Below are positions 27,423 through 35,982 of a DNA stretch of 64,000 nt, one piece after another (position 1 is the stretch's first letter; every line of letters begins with the position of its first letter). The notes under the pieces were generated by a model that was not told the origin of the DNA, made no database searches, and saw nothing but the letters and a program-made list of their open reading frames with translations. A program made the position numbers and the translations under genes. The stretch is from Mucilaginibacter terrigena. Its GTDB lineage: Bacteria > Bacteroidota > Bacteroidia > Sphingobacteriales > Sphingobacteriaceae. The stretch spans positions 248,001 through 312,000 of the forward strand of contig NZ_SEWG01000002.1 of NCBI RefSeq assembly GCF_004168255.1. The letters run 5' to 3'.

Positions 27423-28562
27423 ATGAAATATACCGAGCAACAACGCCTTACGGCTGTAGAAAGGTTTAAGCAACTTGATACAAGTATTACTACCGATCTG
27501 AATGAGATTGTTGCCCTGGTAGCCCAAATTTGCGGCACACCGGTGGCCCTTGTAACCCTGCTTGATAACGATACCCAATGGTTTAAGGCATCGGTTGGTA
27601 CCGAGGTGGAATGCACACCCAGGGGGATGTCTTTTTGCAACAACACCATTAAACACCAGCACTTAAACATAATTGGCGATCTGCAAGCCCACCCGGAGCA
27701 CTGCTCCAACCCGCTGGTTACCGGCGAACCATTTGTACGCTTTTACGCCGGCGCGCCTTTAATAACCAAAGATGGTTACGCCATTGGCAGCTTGTGTGTG
27801 ATAGATATGCAGCCGAGAGAGTTAACCCCCCATCAGCAAAAAGCGCTACAGGTAATGGGCAAACAGGTTGTTAATTTAATGGAACTTAACTGGAGCCTGA
27901 ACACGCTTGCAGAACAACGCGAAAAAGAGCTGAAGCATGCAACCGCCATAAGCGAATCTGAGCTGAAGCTGAAGGCGATCTTTGATAGCTCTAACGATAC
28001 CCATATATTGGTTGGCCGTAATTACGAAGTGCTTGCCTTTAACAAATCTGCCGCAGCCTTTATTAAAGCTGCTTACCGCCGTAAAATATCACATGGCGAT
28101 TGCCTGCTGGATTTTACCGACCCAACTATATTAAACCAGTTTAAAAAATATTTTAGCATAGCCCTTACGGGCCGGTCGATAAAGCGCGAGTGGATGCTGA
28201 TGCCGGGCACCACAAACGCCTGCTGGAAGGTTACCACCTTTATCCCTGTAAGGAATAAAACGGGCGATGTAATAGGCGTGGCGCTAAACTCTACAGATAT
28301 TACCCATCATAAAAAGCAGGAAGCCTATATCAATGTCCAGAATGAGGCGCTTAACCGCATAGCCATTATCCAATCGCACGAGCTGCGCCGGCCGGTGGCA
28401 TCGCTGTTAGGTATTATGGACCTCATCAAAATGGAAAATGTTTCCTTCAACTATTTTGATATGATGGAACTTACCGTTAACGAGCTGGACGAAAAGATCC
28501 GCGGCATTGTTAAGGATTCTGAGAATACCCTGCATGGCCGGCACCTGGCTGTTGTAGCGTAA
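27423..28562 (+). CDS. GAF-PAS sensor protein with DHp-like helix but no ATPase domain
   Basis: An N-terminal GAF domain (about 15-160; ICGTPVALVTLLDNDTQWF, GMSFCNNTI, FYAGAPL) is followed by a PAS domain (about 185-300). The C-terminus (about 310-379) resembles a histidine kinase dimerisation helix with a potential phospho-His in QSHELRRPVASLLG. The frame stops right after it, with no HATPase domain, and no kinase continues downstream. It may be a partial kinase, a phosphotransfer partner or a dominant dimer. No signal peptide, so it is a cytoplasmic sensor. Confidence 0.8.
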   Translation: MKYTEQQRLTAVERFKQLDTSITTDLNEIVALVAQICGTPVALVTLLDNDTQWFKASVGTEVECTPRGMSFCNNTIKHQHLNIIGDLQAHPEHCSNPLVTGEPFVRFYAGAPLITKDGYAIGSLCVIDMQPRELTPHQQKALQVMGKQVVNLMELNWSLNTLAEQREKELKHATAISESELKLKAIFDSSNDTHILVGRNYEVLAFNKSAAAFIKAAYRRKISHGDCLLDFTDPTILNQFKKYFSIALTGRSIKREWMLMPGTTNACWKVTTFIPVRNKTGDVIGVALNSTDITHHKKQEAYINVQNEALNRIAIIQSHELRRPVASLLGIMDLIKMENVSFNYFDMMELTVNELDEKIRGIVKDSENTLHGRHLAVVA

Positions 28563-28662
28563 TTCATATATCAATAACATCCGTATCACCCGCGTTTAAA
28601 GCACTTTTGCTGTAATGTGGATAATTATGCCTACCTTGCGCACTTTAATAATAAATAAAGTA

Positions 28663-28857
28663 ATGCAAAAAGAAGGAACAGTAAAATTTTTCAATGAAAC
28701 AAAAGGTTTTGGCTTTATCACACCAGATGGTGGCGGTGCCGATGTATTTGTTCATTCAACAGGTCTGATCGACGAAATCCGTGAAAACGATAAAGTTGAG
28801 TTCGAAGTAGAAAACGGAAGAAAAGGCTTAAACGCAGTAAACGTAAAGGTTGTTTAA
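28663..28857 (+). CDS. Cold shock domain protein
   Basis: The 64-residue CspA-type OB fold starts at ATG 28663 ([19 protein letters not shown]). RNP1 (KGFGFI) and RNP2 (VFVHST) are present. It binds single-stranded RNA or DNA as a chaperone. A paralogue lies at 51366-51557. A strong terminator follows. An ATG-less upstream extension (from 28615) is in frame but lacks family similarity. Confidence 0.95.
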   Translation: MQKEGTVKFFNETKGFGFITPDGGGADVFVHSTGLIDEIRENDKVEFEVENGRKGLNAVNVKVV

Positions 28858-28889
28858 TTATATATTAATCCACTAAATGTTACAGAAAG

Positions 28890-28918
28890 CATCCGCCCAT
28901 AAGGCGGATGTTTTTTTT
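28890..28918 (+). terminator. Rho-independent terminator of the cold shock gene
   Basis: An 8-bp stem (catccgcc / ggcggatg) with a 5-nt loop is followed by eight T residues. Confidence 0.9.
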
Positions 28919-28939
28919 GTGCTATGATTTTACTTTTTG

Positions 28940-29165
28940 CCGTAGGGAGGGAACAGAATCCGAAATCGTAATTCTAAAATCCGAAATCAAAGTGTCCCAT
29001 TCAGAAATGAGTGGGACACCCTTTTGAAATTGCAACCAATTAATAATCAATTATTTATAATTTTATTTTGACTATTTTTTAGCAAAAGTCAAATCAATAA
29101 AATATTGATTATCAATTATTTAACTAAGATTTCTCGTTTGTGTAATATTTAGTGGGACAGCAAGA
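28940..29165. repeat. Non-coding patch of nested short repeats
   Basis: The patch holds a direct repeat aatccgaaatc (28957, 28978), a hairpin gtgtccca / tgggacac (28992-29019), a second agtgggaca at 29151, and AT-rich inverted and direct repeats around aatcaattattta. No coding frame is present. With 28919-28939 it fills the gap between the cold shock gene and the next gene. It may be the remains of a small mobile or repetitive element. Confidence 0.45.
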
Positions 29166-29169
29166 AATT

Positions 29170-29412
29170 TTATTCGTTGCCGCTCATCCAGAAAGTTACC
29201 GTTGCCAGTGCGATAGTTATAAACAGTATAATTATCAAAGTGTCTAAAATGCGTCGCAGCAGCCTGTCGGCTAAGCTTTCCTTCCTGTTAATATAAGGCA
29301 GCAGTTGATATTTAAGTACAATCAGCACTATAGCCAGTACAATAGTTATCAGGTAAAACATTTTACGGAAATGTACCGATCGTGTAGAATCTATCAGGGA
29401 GGTTATATCCAT
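29170..29412 (-). CDS. Small two-helix membrane protein, 80 aa
   Basis: Two hydrophobic segments (MFYLITIVLAIVLIVL and LIIILFITIALATVTFW) are separated by a basic, cytoplasm-like loop (NRKESLADRLLRRI). The N-terminal MDITSLIDSTRS is polar. No family recognised. It is divergent from the YtxH-domain gene. The regular start and stop and clear membrane design support a real gene. Confidence 0.65.
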   Translation of the reverse strand: MDITSLIDSTRSVHFRKMFYLITIVLAIVLIVLKYQLLPYINRKESLADRLLRRILDTLIIILFITIALATVTFWMSGNE

Positions 29413-29563
29413 AACGCCCCTGATAGCTAAAACCGTGCCCCGTGTGGATATAAATGGATATCATCCCTAAATGTGCTTTATTAAACTTAATGTAAATAAT
29501 TTAAACAGTGCGGTATGGTATTTGTTAACCTATGTACAAATCATCTACTAAAAAGTAAATAAC

Positions 29564-29929
29564 ATGAAAGATCAAGCAAAAATTATAGCAGCACTTTTAG
29601 TGGGTGCTGCAGCGGGCGCCGCTTTAGGATTATTATTGGCCCCAGAAAAAGGTGAAGAACTAAGAGGCGACATTGCTGATTATGTAAACGACCTTGTTGA
29701 CAAAGCAAAAAACAAAGCGCAGAGCACTGCCGATAACGTTAAAGAATACGCCAGCAACACGGTTGATTCTGTAAAATCGAGGTTCTCGGGAGCGGTGAAT
29801 GATGCCGACGATGCTATTGACAGCGCAAGGTCAAAAGCAACCAGCTATGCTGAAAACGGCGCTGATGCTGCCAAATCAAAAGTAAAAAGTACCGCTAACG
29901 ACTGGAATAATTCTATCCAGAACGCGTAA
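29564..29929 (+). CDS. YtxH domain-containing protein
   Basis: The N-terminal membrane-inserting glycine/alanine helix (IIAALLVGAAAGAALGLLLAPEKG) defines the YtxH family. The following 90 residues are a polar amphipathic helix with Ala/Lys/Asp repeats (KAKNKAQSTADNVKEY), LEA-like. Such proteins are general-stress induced and membrane associated. It is monocistronic with its own terminator. Confidence 0.88.
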   Translation: MKDQAKIIAALLVGAAAGAALGLLLAPEKGEELRGDIADYVNDLVDKAKNKAQSTADNVKEYASNTVDSVKSRFSGAVNDADDAIDSARSKATSYAENGADAAKSKVKSTANDWNNSIQNA

Positions 29930-29950
29930 GGTATTTAACCATACATGTGT

Positions 29951-29985
29951 AAAAGCCCTCCCGACGAAAGTTGGGAGGGCTTTTT
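29951..29985 (+). terminator. Rho-independent terminator of the YtxH gene
   Basis: An 11-bp stem (aaagccctccc / gggagggcttt) with T run lies 22 nt after the stop codon. Confidence 0.9.
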
Positions 29986-29998
29986 GGTTTAAAATAAT

Positions 29999-30082
29999 GT
30001 CATTGCGAGGAGCGATAGCGACGCGGCAATCTCAGCATATCCGATTGTCCTATGAGATTGCCACGCTATCGCTCGCAATGAC
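29999..30082. repeat. REP-like GTCATTGCGAG palindrome
   Basis: An 84-bp imperfect inverted repeat starts gtcattgcgagg and ends gctcgcaatgac, with inner complementary gcgatagcg and cgctatcgc segments. This is a common intergenic palindrome type in Bacteroidota. Confidence 0.75.
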
Positions 30083-30113
30083 ATGTTTGTAGACGCGTAA
30101 AAATGAAGCGCAA

Positions 30114-30142
30114 AAAACGCCCAACCTACGGCCGGGCGTTTT
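30114..30142 (-). terminator. Rho-independent terminator of the M1 peptidase gene
   Basis: A 9-bp perfect stem (aaaacgccc / gggcgtttt) has an A run on its left, read as T run on the minus strand, 20 bp after the peptidase stop. Confidence 0.85.
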
Positions 30143-30162
30143 CAATATCAAACCAGGGTAGC

Positions 30163-32055
30163 TTACTTTTTAGCAGCAGGTGCCCAGGTGTTATCCTTCA
30201 TGTTAGCATCCATATAAATACCGTTATCTAAAGCGATAGATTTTAAGCTTTTGCCCCTTACCGATTTAAAGGTAACCAGCGTTTGTTTCTGGTTCTTCTC
30301 CCAAACGGCAGGCGTTTGGTGCATGGTTTTTGTAGTGCCGTCGACATAAGTTACAACCACATCAAACGGAATTGCAAAGCCGCCTATGTTGGCAACTGTA
30401 AACGTGTAGCCATCTTTACCGGTAACTACATTTTTAACAGCCAGGTCGTTATAGTAATTGGTGAAGAACCAGTTGTTAAAGAACCAGGTAAGGTTACGGC
30501 CCGATACATTGCTCATCGAGTTGAAATAATCCCATGGAACAGGGTGTTTACCATGCCAGCGGTCCATGTAGCCATGCAGGGCTTTTTTAAACAGGTCGTC
30601 GCCAAGCATATCTTTTAAGGCCAGGTAGCTTAACGACGGTTTGCCGTAAGCATTGTTACCGTAACCGGTGGTTAGTTCGCTGGTTTGGGTGATAACCGGG
30701 ATATCCTGGTTGCTGGAGCGGTTGTTGATCCAGCCGTTGATACGGAACTGTTTGTAAAACGCATCGGCTTTAGCTTTGCCTTTTTCGGCGGTGCCTATCA
30801 GGTACTCAAGGGTGGTAGCCCAGCCCTCGTCCATAAACGCGAAGCGGGTTTCGTTGATACCCATGTAAAAAGGGAACCAGGTGTGTGCTATCTCGTGGTC
30901 CTGCACAAGCTGTGCAAAGCCCGGGTCGCCCATTTGGCTGTCGTTCACCATCATCGGGTATTCCATATCGGCAAAGCCCTGGAACGCCGTCATTTTTGGG
31001 AACGGATAAGGCACGCCCGGCCAGTTGTGGCTAAACCAGCCTAAAGCGTTACGGCCATATTGTACAGATTGTTTAAAATCGGTACCCTTAACCGAGTAGG
31101 CAGCCTGCATGCTTGCTCTCCTGCCGGTGCTTTGGTCAACAATAACACTGCCCGCATCCCAAATGTAATGGTTGCTTAGGCCAACAGCCACATCGCTGAT
31201 GTTGGTTGCCGTCCATGTCCAGGTGTTCATGGCGTTTTGCGCCGTAACTTTGTTGCCTGTAATTTCATCAATGGTAGCCACATGAATAGTGCTGTCGCTG
31301 GTCATTGACCGTTGCAGGCGGTCGGCATATTCTTTTTGTAATACCTGTGTTGGGTTCTGTAAGGTACCGGTAGCCCAAACCACAAAGTTTTTTGGTACGG
31401 TAACATTCAGGGTGTAATCGTTAAAATCGTTGTAAAACTCCTGCGCGTCGGTAAAAGCTACACGGTCCCAGCCGTTGTAATCATCATATACAGATACGCG
31501 CGGGTAAAAATAAGCCAGGTAATAACTGGTGGAGTCTATCTGCCCCTCGCGGCCGCTTTGTTTTGAAGCGTCGAAGTGCCAGGCAATGCTCATCTGTACC
31601 GAGTCGTGCGGCATCAGTGGTTTTGGCAAGGCAACTCCAAAGTTGGTAGATGATGCCTGCTCGTTGTTCCAAGGGCGTTTTTGGCCGCCAACACGAAAAG
31701 TATCTACCTGGATGCCCGAAGTTAAATAATCAGGCCCGGCATCACCCATCCTGGCCGAGCCGGGGCGGTGTATGTTCAGGATCAGTTTCATGTTCAGCCT
31801 TTTTAAGGTATCCGGGCTGTTGTTGATGTAGGTAATAGTTTCGGTGCCTTTTACGGTGCTTAAAGGCGGGGCTGCCGTTATCGAGATATTGTAACGCGCG
31901 TGGTTTTGCCAGTATTTGGCCCCGGGTTTGCCATCGGCGCTGCGGGTGCCGTTATCAAATGCCTTTTTAATATCACGTGGCATGTAAAGGCTTTGCGCCT
32001 GTAATTGTAACAGCGCTACGCTGCAAGCTGCGGTAAGCAGGATTTTTTTTAACAT
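30163..32055 (-). CDS. Secreted M1-family zinc aminopeptidase-like protein
   Basis: A signal peptide (ILLTAACSVALLQLQAQ) is followed by an M1-type beta-saddle domain (about 40-300) and a gluzincin catalytic domain. Zinc ligands are His387 and His391 in HEIAH, with Glu410 in MDEGW 18 residues later; Glu388 is the general base. A C-terminal beta domain (TFTVANIGGFAIPFDVVVTY) matches large exported Bacteroidota M1 peptidases. It should trim peptides in the periplasm or outside. It is monocistronic with its own terminator. Confidence 0.93.
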   Translation of the reverse strand: MLKKILLTAACSVALLQLQAQSLYMPRDIKKAFDNGTRSADGKPGAKYWQNHARYNISITAAPPLSTVKGTETITYINNSPDTLKRLNMKLILNIHRPGSARMGDAGPDYLTSGIQVDTFRVGGQKRPWNNEQASSTNFGVALPKPLMPHDSVQMSIAWHFDASKQSGREGQIDSTSYYLAYFYPRVSVYDDYNGWDRVAFTDAQEFYNDFNDYTLNVTVPKNFVVWATGTLQNPTQVLQKEYADRLQRSMTSDSTIHVATIDEITGNKVTAQNAMNTWTWTATNISDVAVGLSNHYIWDAGSVIVDQSTGRRASMQAAYSVKGTDFKQSVQYGRNALGWFSHNWPGVPYPFPKMTAFQGFADMEYPMMVNDSQMGDPGFAQLVQDHEIAHTWFPFYMGINETRFAFMDEGWATTLEYLIGTAEKGKAKADAFYKQFRINGWINNRSSNQDIPVITQTSELTTGYGNNAYGKPSLSYLALKDMLGDDLFKKALHGYMDRWHGKHPVPWDYFNSMSNVSGRNLTWFFNNWFFTNYYNDLAVKNVVTGKDGYTFTVANIGGFAIPFDVVVTYVDGTTKTMHQTPAVWEKNQKQTLVTFKSVRGKSLKSIALDNGIYMDANMKDNTWAPAAKK

Positions 32056-32270
32056 AAATGATAAGTTTTTATAAGATCAGTAAAACAAATGTAGGTTATA
32101 TATCGGTATCTGTTATGACTATTCAGGTAAACGAATTGTTACAATGAACGCTTGTTTGCGGGCGTTTAATTATTTTCCTTTGTATCAAGTTATTTTAGTA
32201 GGGGTATTAAATAACTATATAAAGCCGGGCCTTATGGTCCGGTTTTGTTATTTATACGGATTTTTAACGT

Positions 32271-32774
32271 TTACCCCGTTACATATTCTTTAGCTATCAG
32301 CGTAAACAGCTTGTCGTTATCTGCCGATTCATCAAAGTTTTCTGTCAGCAATTGTTTTACTTCGTCATACTTCAGCAGCTTGGCAATCATAATAAGCATG
32401 CGGTACGATGTAATGTTGATATGCTCCAGTATCTGCAGGTAAAGCATAATGTCAAGGTCGTTCAACAGGGGCACGTCTTGTCCATCGTCTAAACAAAATT
32501 CATCTTTTATAATAGACCTGATGGGGTTACAAACTTCGGCAGAAGGTTTTTCGCCTATCAGCTTATAAATTTCTTCCATGCGTTCTATTTGTTTTTTTAC
32601 ATCGCCCCCAAATTCGCCAATGGCCAGTTCAAGGGCTTTAAACGATGCAAGGCCCATAAGGTGCGATGTCCTGTCGCGTAAAAAACACTTGCCGTTGTAT
32701 ATGCGGGTTAAATGATGCAGGAAAATCTGCTTTAAAAAAGGCGCGTCCGGGGTTTTAGGGGTCTTGGGTTCCAT
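32271..32774 (-). CDS. YciE/YciF-family (DUF892) ferritin-like protein
   Basis: The start at 32774 (MEPKTPKTPDAPFLKQIF) is preferred because the upstream extension to 32825 is poor. The domain is an all-helical bundle with the DUF892 pattern: FLHHLTRIYNGKCFL, LELAIGEFGGDVKKQIERME, ILEHINITSYRML. Members are stress-related and presumed ferroxidase-like, though the iron ligands are not all evident here. It is monocistronic. Confidence 0.75.
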   Translation of the reverse strand: MEPKTPKTPDAPFLKQIFLHHLTRIYNGKCFLRDRTSHLMGLASFKALELAIGEFGGDVKKQIERMEEIYKLIGEKPSAEVCNPIRSIIKDEFCLDDGQDVPLLNDLDIMLYLQILEHINITSYRMLIMIAKLLKYDEVKQLLTENFDESADNDKLFTLIAKEYVTG

Positions 32775-32904
32775 ATGCTTAATTAATCGTGATCGGCTAA
32801 CACAAAAATCTGTTTTCTTTTTCAATAAAGAAACAATTATATACTAAAGGTAAGTTTAATAATTGGCGTATGGTTTATTAATGAATGCTGCTTATTATTG
32901 CAGT

Positions 32905-33849
32905 ATGAGATATAAATTAGGCGATTTTGTGCGCTTTGTTGATGAAAAGCTGGAAGGCTATGTAACCAAAATAATCGACGAGCAGATGATAGGTGTTACC
33001 GTTGAGGATGATTTTGAGATACCGGTACTGGCCAGTAAAGTAACTTATGTGCATGGCCACGGCGCCCAAAGCCACGATGAAGAGTATATCCCCCAGGCAA
33101 AACCAACCGGCGAGTTTAAAAGCAAAGGTGTACACATAGCCGTTGTGGCCGATGTAAAGGCACAGGCGCTGGTGCATTTATACCTTGTGAACGAAACTTC
33201 ATACCAATTGCTTGCCTCGGTTACCGCTCAGCAGCAAAAAGATAACAAAGGCGAGTTTGCCGGCGTTATCGAACCAAGCGGCGTAGCTAAAGTTTACTCC
33301 GCTAAACTATCCGACCTGCAGTTATGGCCAAAGCTAATTTTCCAGGTTTTGTTTTATACCAAACAAAACAAGCCATCGGTAACCCCTTTGAATGTAAGCC
33401 AGCAATTTAAGGCGAAGGATTTTGCAGGCGCTAAAAAGATGGTGCCCTTTATAAAACAGCAGGGCTGGATGATACAGCTGGATGAACCCGAACTGATCAT
33501 TGATGCCGAAAAACTAAAGGAAAGTTTTTTTAAACCTGCCGAAGAAAAAACGCAAATCGTTGCCAAACCGGTAAGCGAGCTTGACCTGCATATAGAAAAA
33601 CTGCGCGACGACTACCAGTTTTTAGGCAGCAGCGAGATCCTGAACATCCAAACCGATCACTTCAAAAAGGCGCTTGATGCCGCCATAGTGCACCAGATGC
33701 CCGATATTACTTTCATCCACGGTACAGGTAACGGCATACTGAAACACGAGCTGCATAAATTGCTAAGCAAGCACCCCAAGGTGCAAACCTTTATGGATGC
33801 CCGGAAAGAGAAGTTTGGGTACGGTGCTACGAAAGTGGTGTTGAAGTAA
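32905..33849 (+). CDS. DUF2027 protein with C-terminal Smr nuclease domain
   Basis: The ATG at 32905 (MRYKLGDFVRFVDEKLEGYV) starts a small beta-barrel N-terminal domain; an upstream TTG at 32863 is less likely. The middle is DUF2027-like (about 70-215). The Smr domain (about 235-314) has its two motifs: LDLHIEKL and FIHGTGNGILK. Smr domains nick RNA or branched DNA and occur in MutS2, but no MutS ATPase is fused here. The arrangement is typical of Bacteroidota. A role in ribosome rescue or DNA repair cannot be decided. Confidence 0.85.
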   Translation: MRYKLGDFVRFVDEKLEGYVTKIIDEQMIGVTVEDDFEIPVLASKVTYVHGHGAQSHDEEYIPQAKPTGEFKSKGVHIAVVADVKAQALVHLYLVNETSYQLLASVTAQQQKDNKGEFAGVIEPSGVAKVYSAKLSDLQLWPKLIFQVLFYTKQNKPSVTPLNVSQQFKAKDFAGAKKMVPFIKQQGWMIQLDEPELIIDAEKLKESFFKPAEEKTQIVAKPVSELDLHIEKLRDDYQFLGSSEILNIQTDHFKKALDAAIVHQMPDITFIHGTGNGILKHELHKLLSKHPKVQTFMDARKEKFGYGATKVVLK

Positions 33850-33889
33850 GTTTGCTGAATTTATTATTAGAGTATTTGTTTTTTAATTA

Positions 33890-33913
33890 TTAATCGTAAT
33901 ATTGCGATTGATA
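33890..33913. promoter_or_regulatory. ArsR operator 1
   Basis: The inverted repeat around taatcgtaatattgcgattga lies just before the arsR ATG at 33915. The identical core recurs at 34258-34283 before the next gene. Confidence 0.7.
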
Positions 33914-33914
33914 T

Positions 33915-34244
33915 ATGGGCATTACCAAAACAGCAATATTTAACCAGGAACAGAATAAGCTGGCGCTGCAACTAAAAGCAATTGCACACCCGGCGCGTGT
34001 TGCCATATTGCAGCATCTTCTAAAAACCAACGCCTGTATCTGCGGCGACCTTGTAGACGAACTGGGTTTGGCCCAGGCGACCATATCGCAGCATTTAAAA
34101 GAGCTTAAAAATGCCGGGCTGATACAAGGCACTATAGAAGGGGTGAGCATTTGCTACTGCATCGAACCCATTGCCTGGAAGAACCTGCAAAACGAAATAA
34201 ATACGCTGTTCGCGTCGTATAAGGGCGCGAATAATTGCTGCTAA
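33915..34244 (+). CDS. arsR: Metal(loid)-sensing ArsR-family repressor
   Basis: The winged helix has ATISQHLKELKNAG as recognition helix. Unlike the two other ArsR proteins in the window, it carries a Cys-x-Cys pair in the sensing helix (ACICGDLVDE, comparable to ELCVCDL of ArsR) and a C-terminal Cys pair, supporting arsenite or antimonite sensing. Palindromic operators flank both its own start and that of the next gene, so both are probably repressed by it. No arsenite pump or arsenate reductase is adjacent. Confidence 0.85.
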   Translation: MGITKTAIFNQEQNKLALQLKAIAHPARVAILQHLLKTNACICGDLVDELGLAQATISQHLKELKNAGLIQGTIEGVSICYCIEPIAWKNLQNEINTLFASYKGANNCC

Positions 34245-34257
34245 AATTTTTTAACCA

Positions 34258-34283
34258 AATCAATCGTAATATTGCGATTGATT
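34258..34283. promoter_or_regulatory. ArsR operator 2
   Basis: Perfect 9-bp arms aatcaatcg / cgattgatt flank an 8-bp spacer. It shares 18 contiguous bases with operator 1 and sits 13 bp before the Cys-rich protein's start. Confidence 0.75.
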
Positions 34284-34295
34284 TTAAACTGTATA

Positions 34296-34853
34296 ATGAT
34301 GGAAAACTTAAAATGGATTGATTTTAAACAGCAGCTACAGGCAAACCCCGATCTTATACTGCAATTTCAATATGCCCAAAACCAATGGGTTGATGCCGCT
34401 TATCACATTACCGAAGTTAAACAGGCACCCATAACATCTGTTGATTGCGGCGGGGTGCTGAATAGCTGGACAGAAGTCATTGTTCAGTTATATGAACCAC
34501 AAGGCGAGCAGCAGGAAAGGGCAATGCAGGTAAGCAAAGCACTTTCAATTATCCATGTTGTAGAAAAGGCGTTGCCTTTAAATCCTGATGGGATAGTGAA
34601 GATAGAGTTTGGTAATACGCGGTTTGATACCCGCCAGATGCTGCCTAAAGCATTAATAATTGATGCCGATAACCTGGTGGTTGACCTGCGTGCCGATACG
34701 GTACAATGCAAGGCCGTAGAACGCGGCGGCAATTGCGGCCCGGACGAAAAAGGTGATGAATGCTGTAGCCCGGTTACAGAAACCAAACCATTGATACAAT
34801 TACAAAACCTTACTGCCGATGCGTGCTGCACGCCGGGCTCGGGATGCTGTTAA
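34296..34853 (+). CDS. Cys-rich arsenic-operon protein (DUF6428-like)
   Basis: The start is one of two adjacent ATGs at 34296 and 34299. The first 150 residues form a soluble alpha/beta domain (FKQQLQANPDLILQFQYA, AYHITEVKQAPITSVDCGG) that I associate with DUF6428 proteins of Bacteroidota ars operons. The C-terminus has clustered cysteines (NCGPDEKGDECCS, ACCTPGSGCC), suggesting metalloid binding. It is controlled by its own copy of the ArsR operator. Function unproven. Confidence 0.7.
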   Translation: MMENLKWIDFKQQLQANPDLILQFQYAQNQWVDAAYHITEVKQAPITSVDCGGVLNSWTEVIVQLYEPQGEQQERAMQVSKALSIIHVVEKALPLNPDGIVKIEFGNTRFDTRQMLPKALIIDADNLVVDLRADTVQCKAVERGGNCGPDEKGDECCSPVTETKPLIQLQNLTADACCTPGSGCC

Positions 34854-34918
34854 TGAATCCTGTTATTTTTTATTTTCTTCTGATTGGACTCTTTGGCATA
34901 GTATATGTTATTCTATAG
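34853..34918 (+). CDS. Possible 21-aa membrane peptide coupled to the Cys-rich gene
   Basis: The ATG overlaps the preceding TAA by one base (TAATG), an arrangement typical of translational coupling. The frame encodes MNPVIFYFLLIGLFGIVYVI plus Leu and is one hydrophobic helix. It could be a small membrane peptide or the degenerate start of a lost transporter gene. Its short length makes chance occurrence possible. Confidence 0.35.
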   Translation: MNPVIFYFLLIGLFGIVYVIL

Positions 34919-34951
34919 TTAATAAATATAAACCATTAAATAATATATACC

Positions 34952-35482
34952 ATGAAAAAGTTAAGTTTAATAATGGCGACGGCTATTGCCGCATGTGCAT
35001 TTAATTATGCGGCGGCAAAAGGACACAACACACACAAAGCAAAATTTTCAACCGGTAATTTAACCGTTAATCAGGATACTGTGCCTAAAAAGAAAAAGGC
35101 CCCAAAAACAACTAATCCTACAACACCGCCATCACCAATAGCGCCAAACCCAACAAACCCGCAGAGCCCAACAAGCCCTACCACACCTACTATACCAAAT
35201 AACCCAACAAACCCTACTAACCCAAGTTACCCTATAACACCAACTAACCCTACACAGCCAACCAGCCCTACTAATCCAACTCTACCAACCAGTCCGACTG
35301 TGCCAACAAGCCCAACGGTGCCAACAAACCCAACGGTGCCAAACAGTCCAACTGCACCAACCATGCCGCCGGCTACACCTACAACACCAACAGGTACGCC
35401 TCCGGCTACCCCAAACCAGGTGCCAACAACACCAACTACAACCCCGCCACCAGCACCAACTGTGCCGCGTACAGGCAGGTAA
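34952..35482 (+). CDS. Secreted Pro/Thr/Asn-rich repeat protein
   Basis: A signal peptide (MKKLSLIMATAIAACAFNYAAA) and a short linker with KKKKAPK precede about 115 residues of degenerate Pro-Thr triplets (NPT, SPT, TPT, PTVP). No globular domain remains. It resembles wall-spanning spacer or glycosylated stalk segments. The DNA is a degenerate short tandem repeat of cca-aca-aac type, so allele length may vary. A strong terminator follows. Confidence 0.75.
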   Translation: MKKLSLIMATAIAACAFNYAAAKGHNTHKAKFSTGNLTVNQDTVPKKKKAPKTTNPTTPPSPIAPNPTNPQSPTSPTTPTIPNNPTNPTNPSYPITPTNPTQPTSPTNPTLPTSPTVPTSPTVPTNPTVPNSPTAPTMPPATPTTPTGTPPATPNQVPTTPTTTPPPAPTVPRTGR

Positions 35483-35504
35483 TAAAATAATATGTATAAA
35501 TGCG

Positions 35505-35546
35505 AGACCGGTGTAAAGCGTATGCTTTCACCGGTCTTTTTTTTTA
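35505..35546 (+). terminator. Strong rho-independent terminator
   Basis: Arms agaccggtg / caccggtct with an inner aaagc / gctt stem are followed by nine T residues. Confidence 0.92.
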
Positions 35547-35981
35547 TTAATCTTCCTTTTCAACAAACTCCTTCAGGCTGATGCCCAGTATGTGGTTCCA
35601 GCCTTTGGTAAAGCTTTCCACGGCAAAATCCGGCCCGTGCTGTGGGAAGGTTTCCAGCCCGGTATGCGTAATGCGTACAAGCGTTTTATCCCCCTCGGGG
35701 AACAATTCAAAACTCACTTCCGAATGACCATCAAAACCCTCATAAACCCAAGTGTAGCTCAGTTTCTTCTCGGGTTCCACAGCGGTAATGCGGCAATTAT
35801 GCGTGTACTTTTCGCCCTTGCTGCCCTGCCCGCTAAAGCTAAACTCAAAGCCAACGCGCGGCTCAAAGCTTTCCAGCTGAAAATACCATTTCTTCATTTT
35901 TTCGTTATCGGTTAAGGCCTGCCAAACGCGGCTTACCGGGGCGTTAAGCGTACGCTCAACTATTAATGGTTTTGCTTCCAT
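35547..35981 (-). CDS. SRPBCC/AHSA1-domain protein, second copy
   Basis: The start at 35981 (MEAKPLIVERTLNAPVSRVW) fits the family. Hallmarks are VWQALTDNEKMKKWYF, GKEYTHNCRITAVEPEKKLSYTW-type strands and a C-terminal helix FTKGWNHILGISLKEFVE. It lies 1 nt after the ArsR gene at 35983-36315 on the same strand, repeating the pair at 4463-5274. Ligand unknown. Confidence 0.9.
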   Translation of the reverse strand: MEAKPLIVERTLNAPVSRVWQALTDNEKMKKWYFQLESFEPRVGFEFSFSGQGSKGEKYTHNCRITAVEPEKKLSYTWVYEGFDGHSEVSFELFPEGDKTLVRITHTGLETFPQHGPDFAVESFTKGWNHILGISLKEFVEKED

Positions 35982-35982
35982 G

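Noticed and set aside
29010..29159. Small transposon flanked by agtgggaca target duplications
   Set aside because: The 9-bp repeats are 141 bp apart, but the interior lacks terminal inverted repeats, and one copy is part of a separate hairpin.
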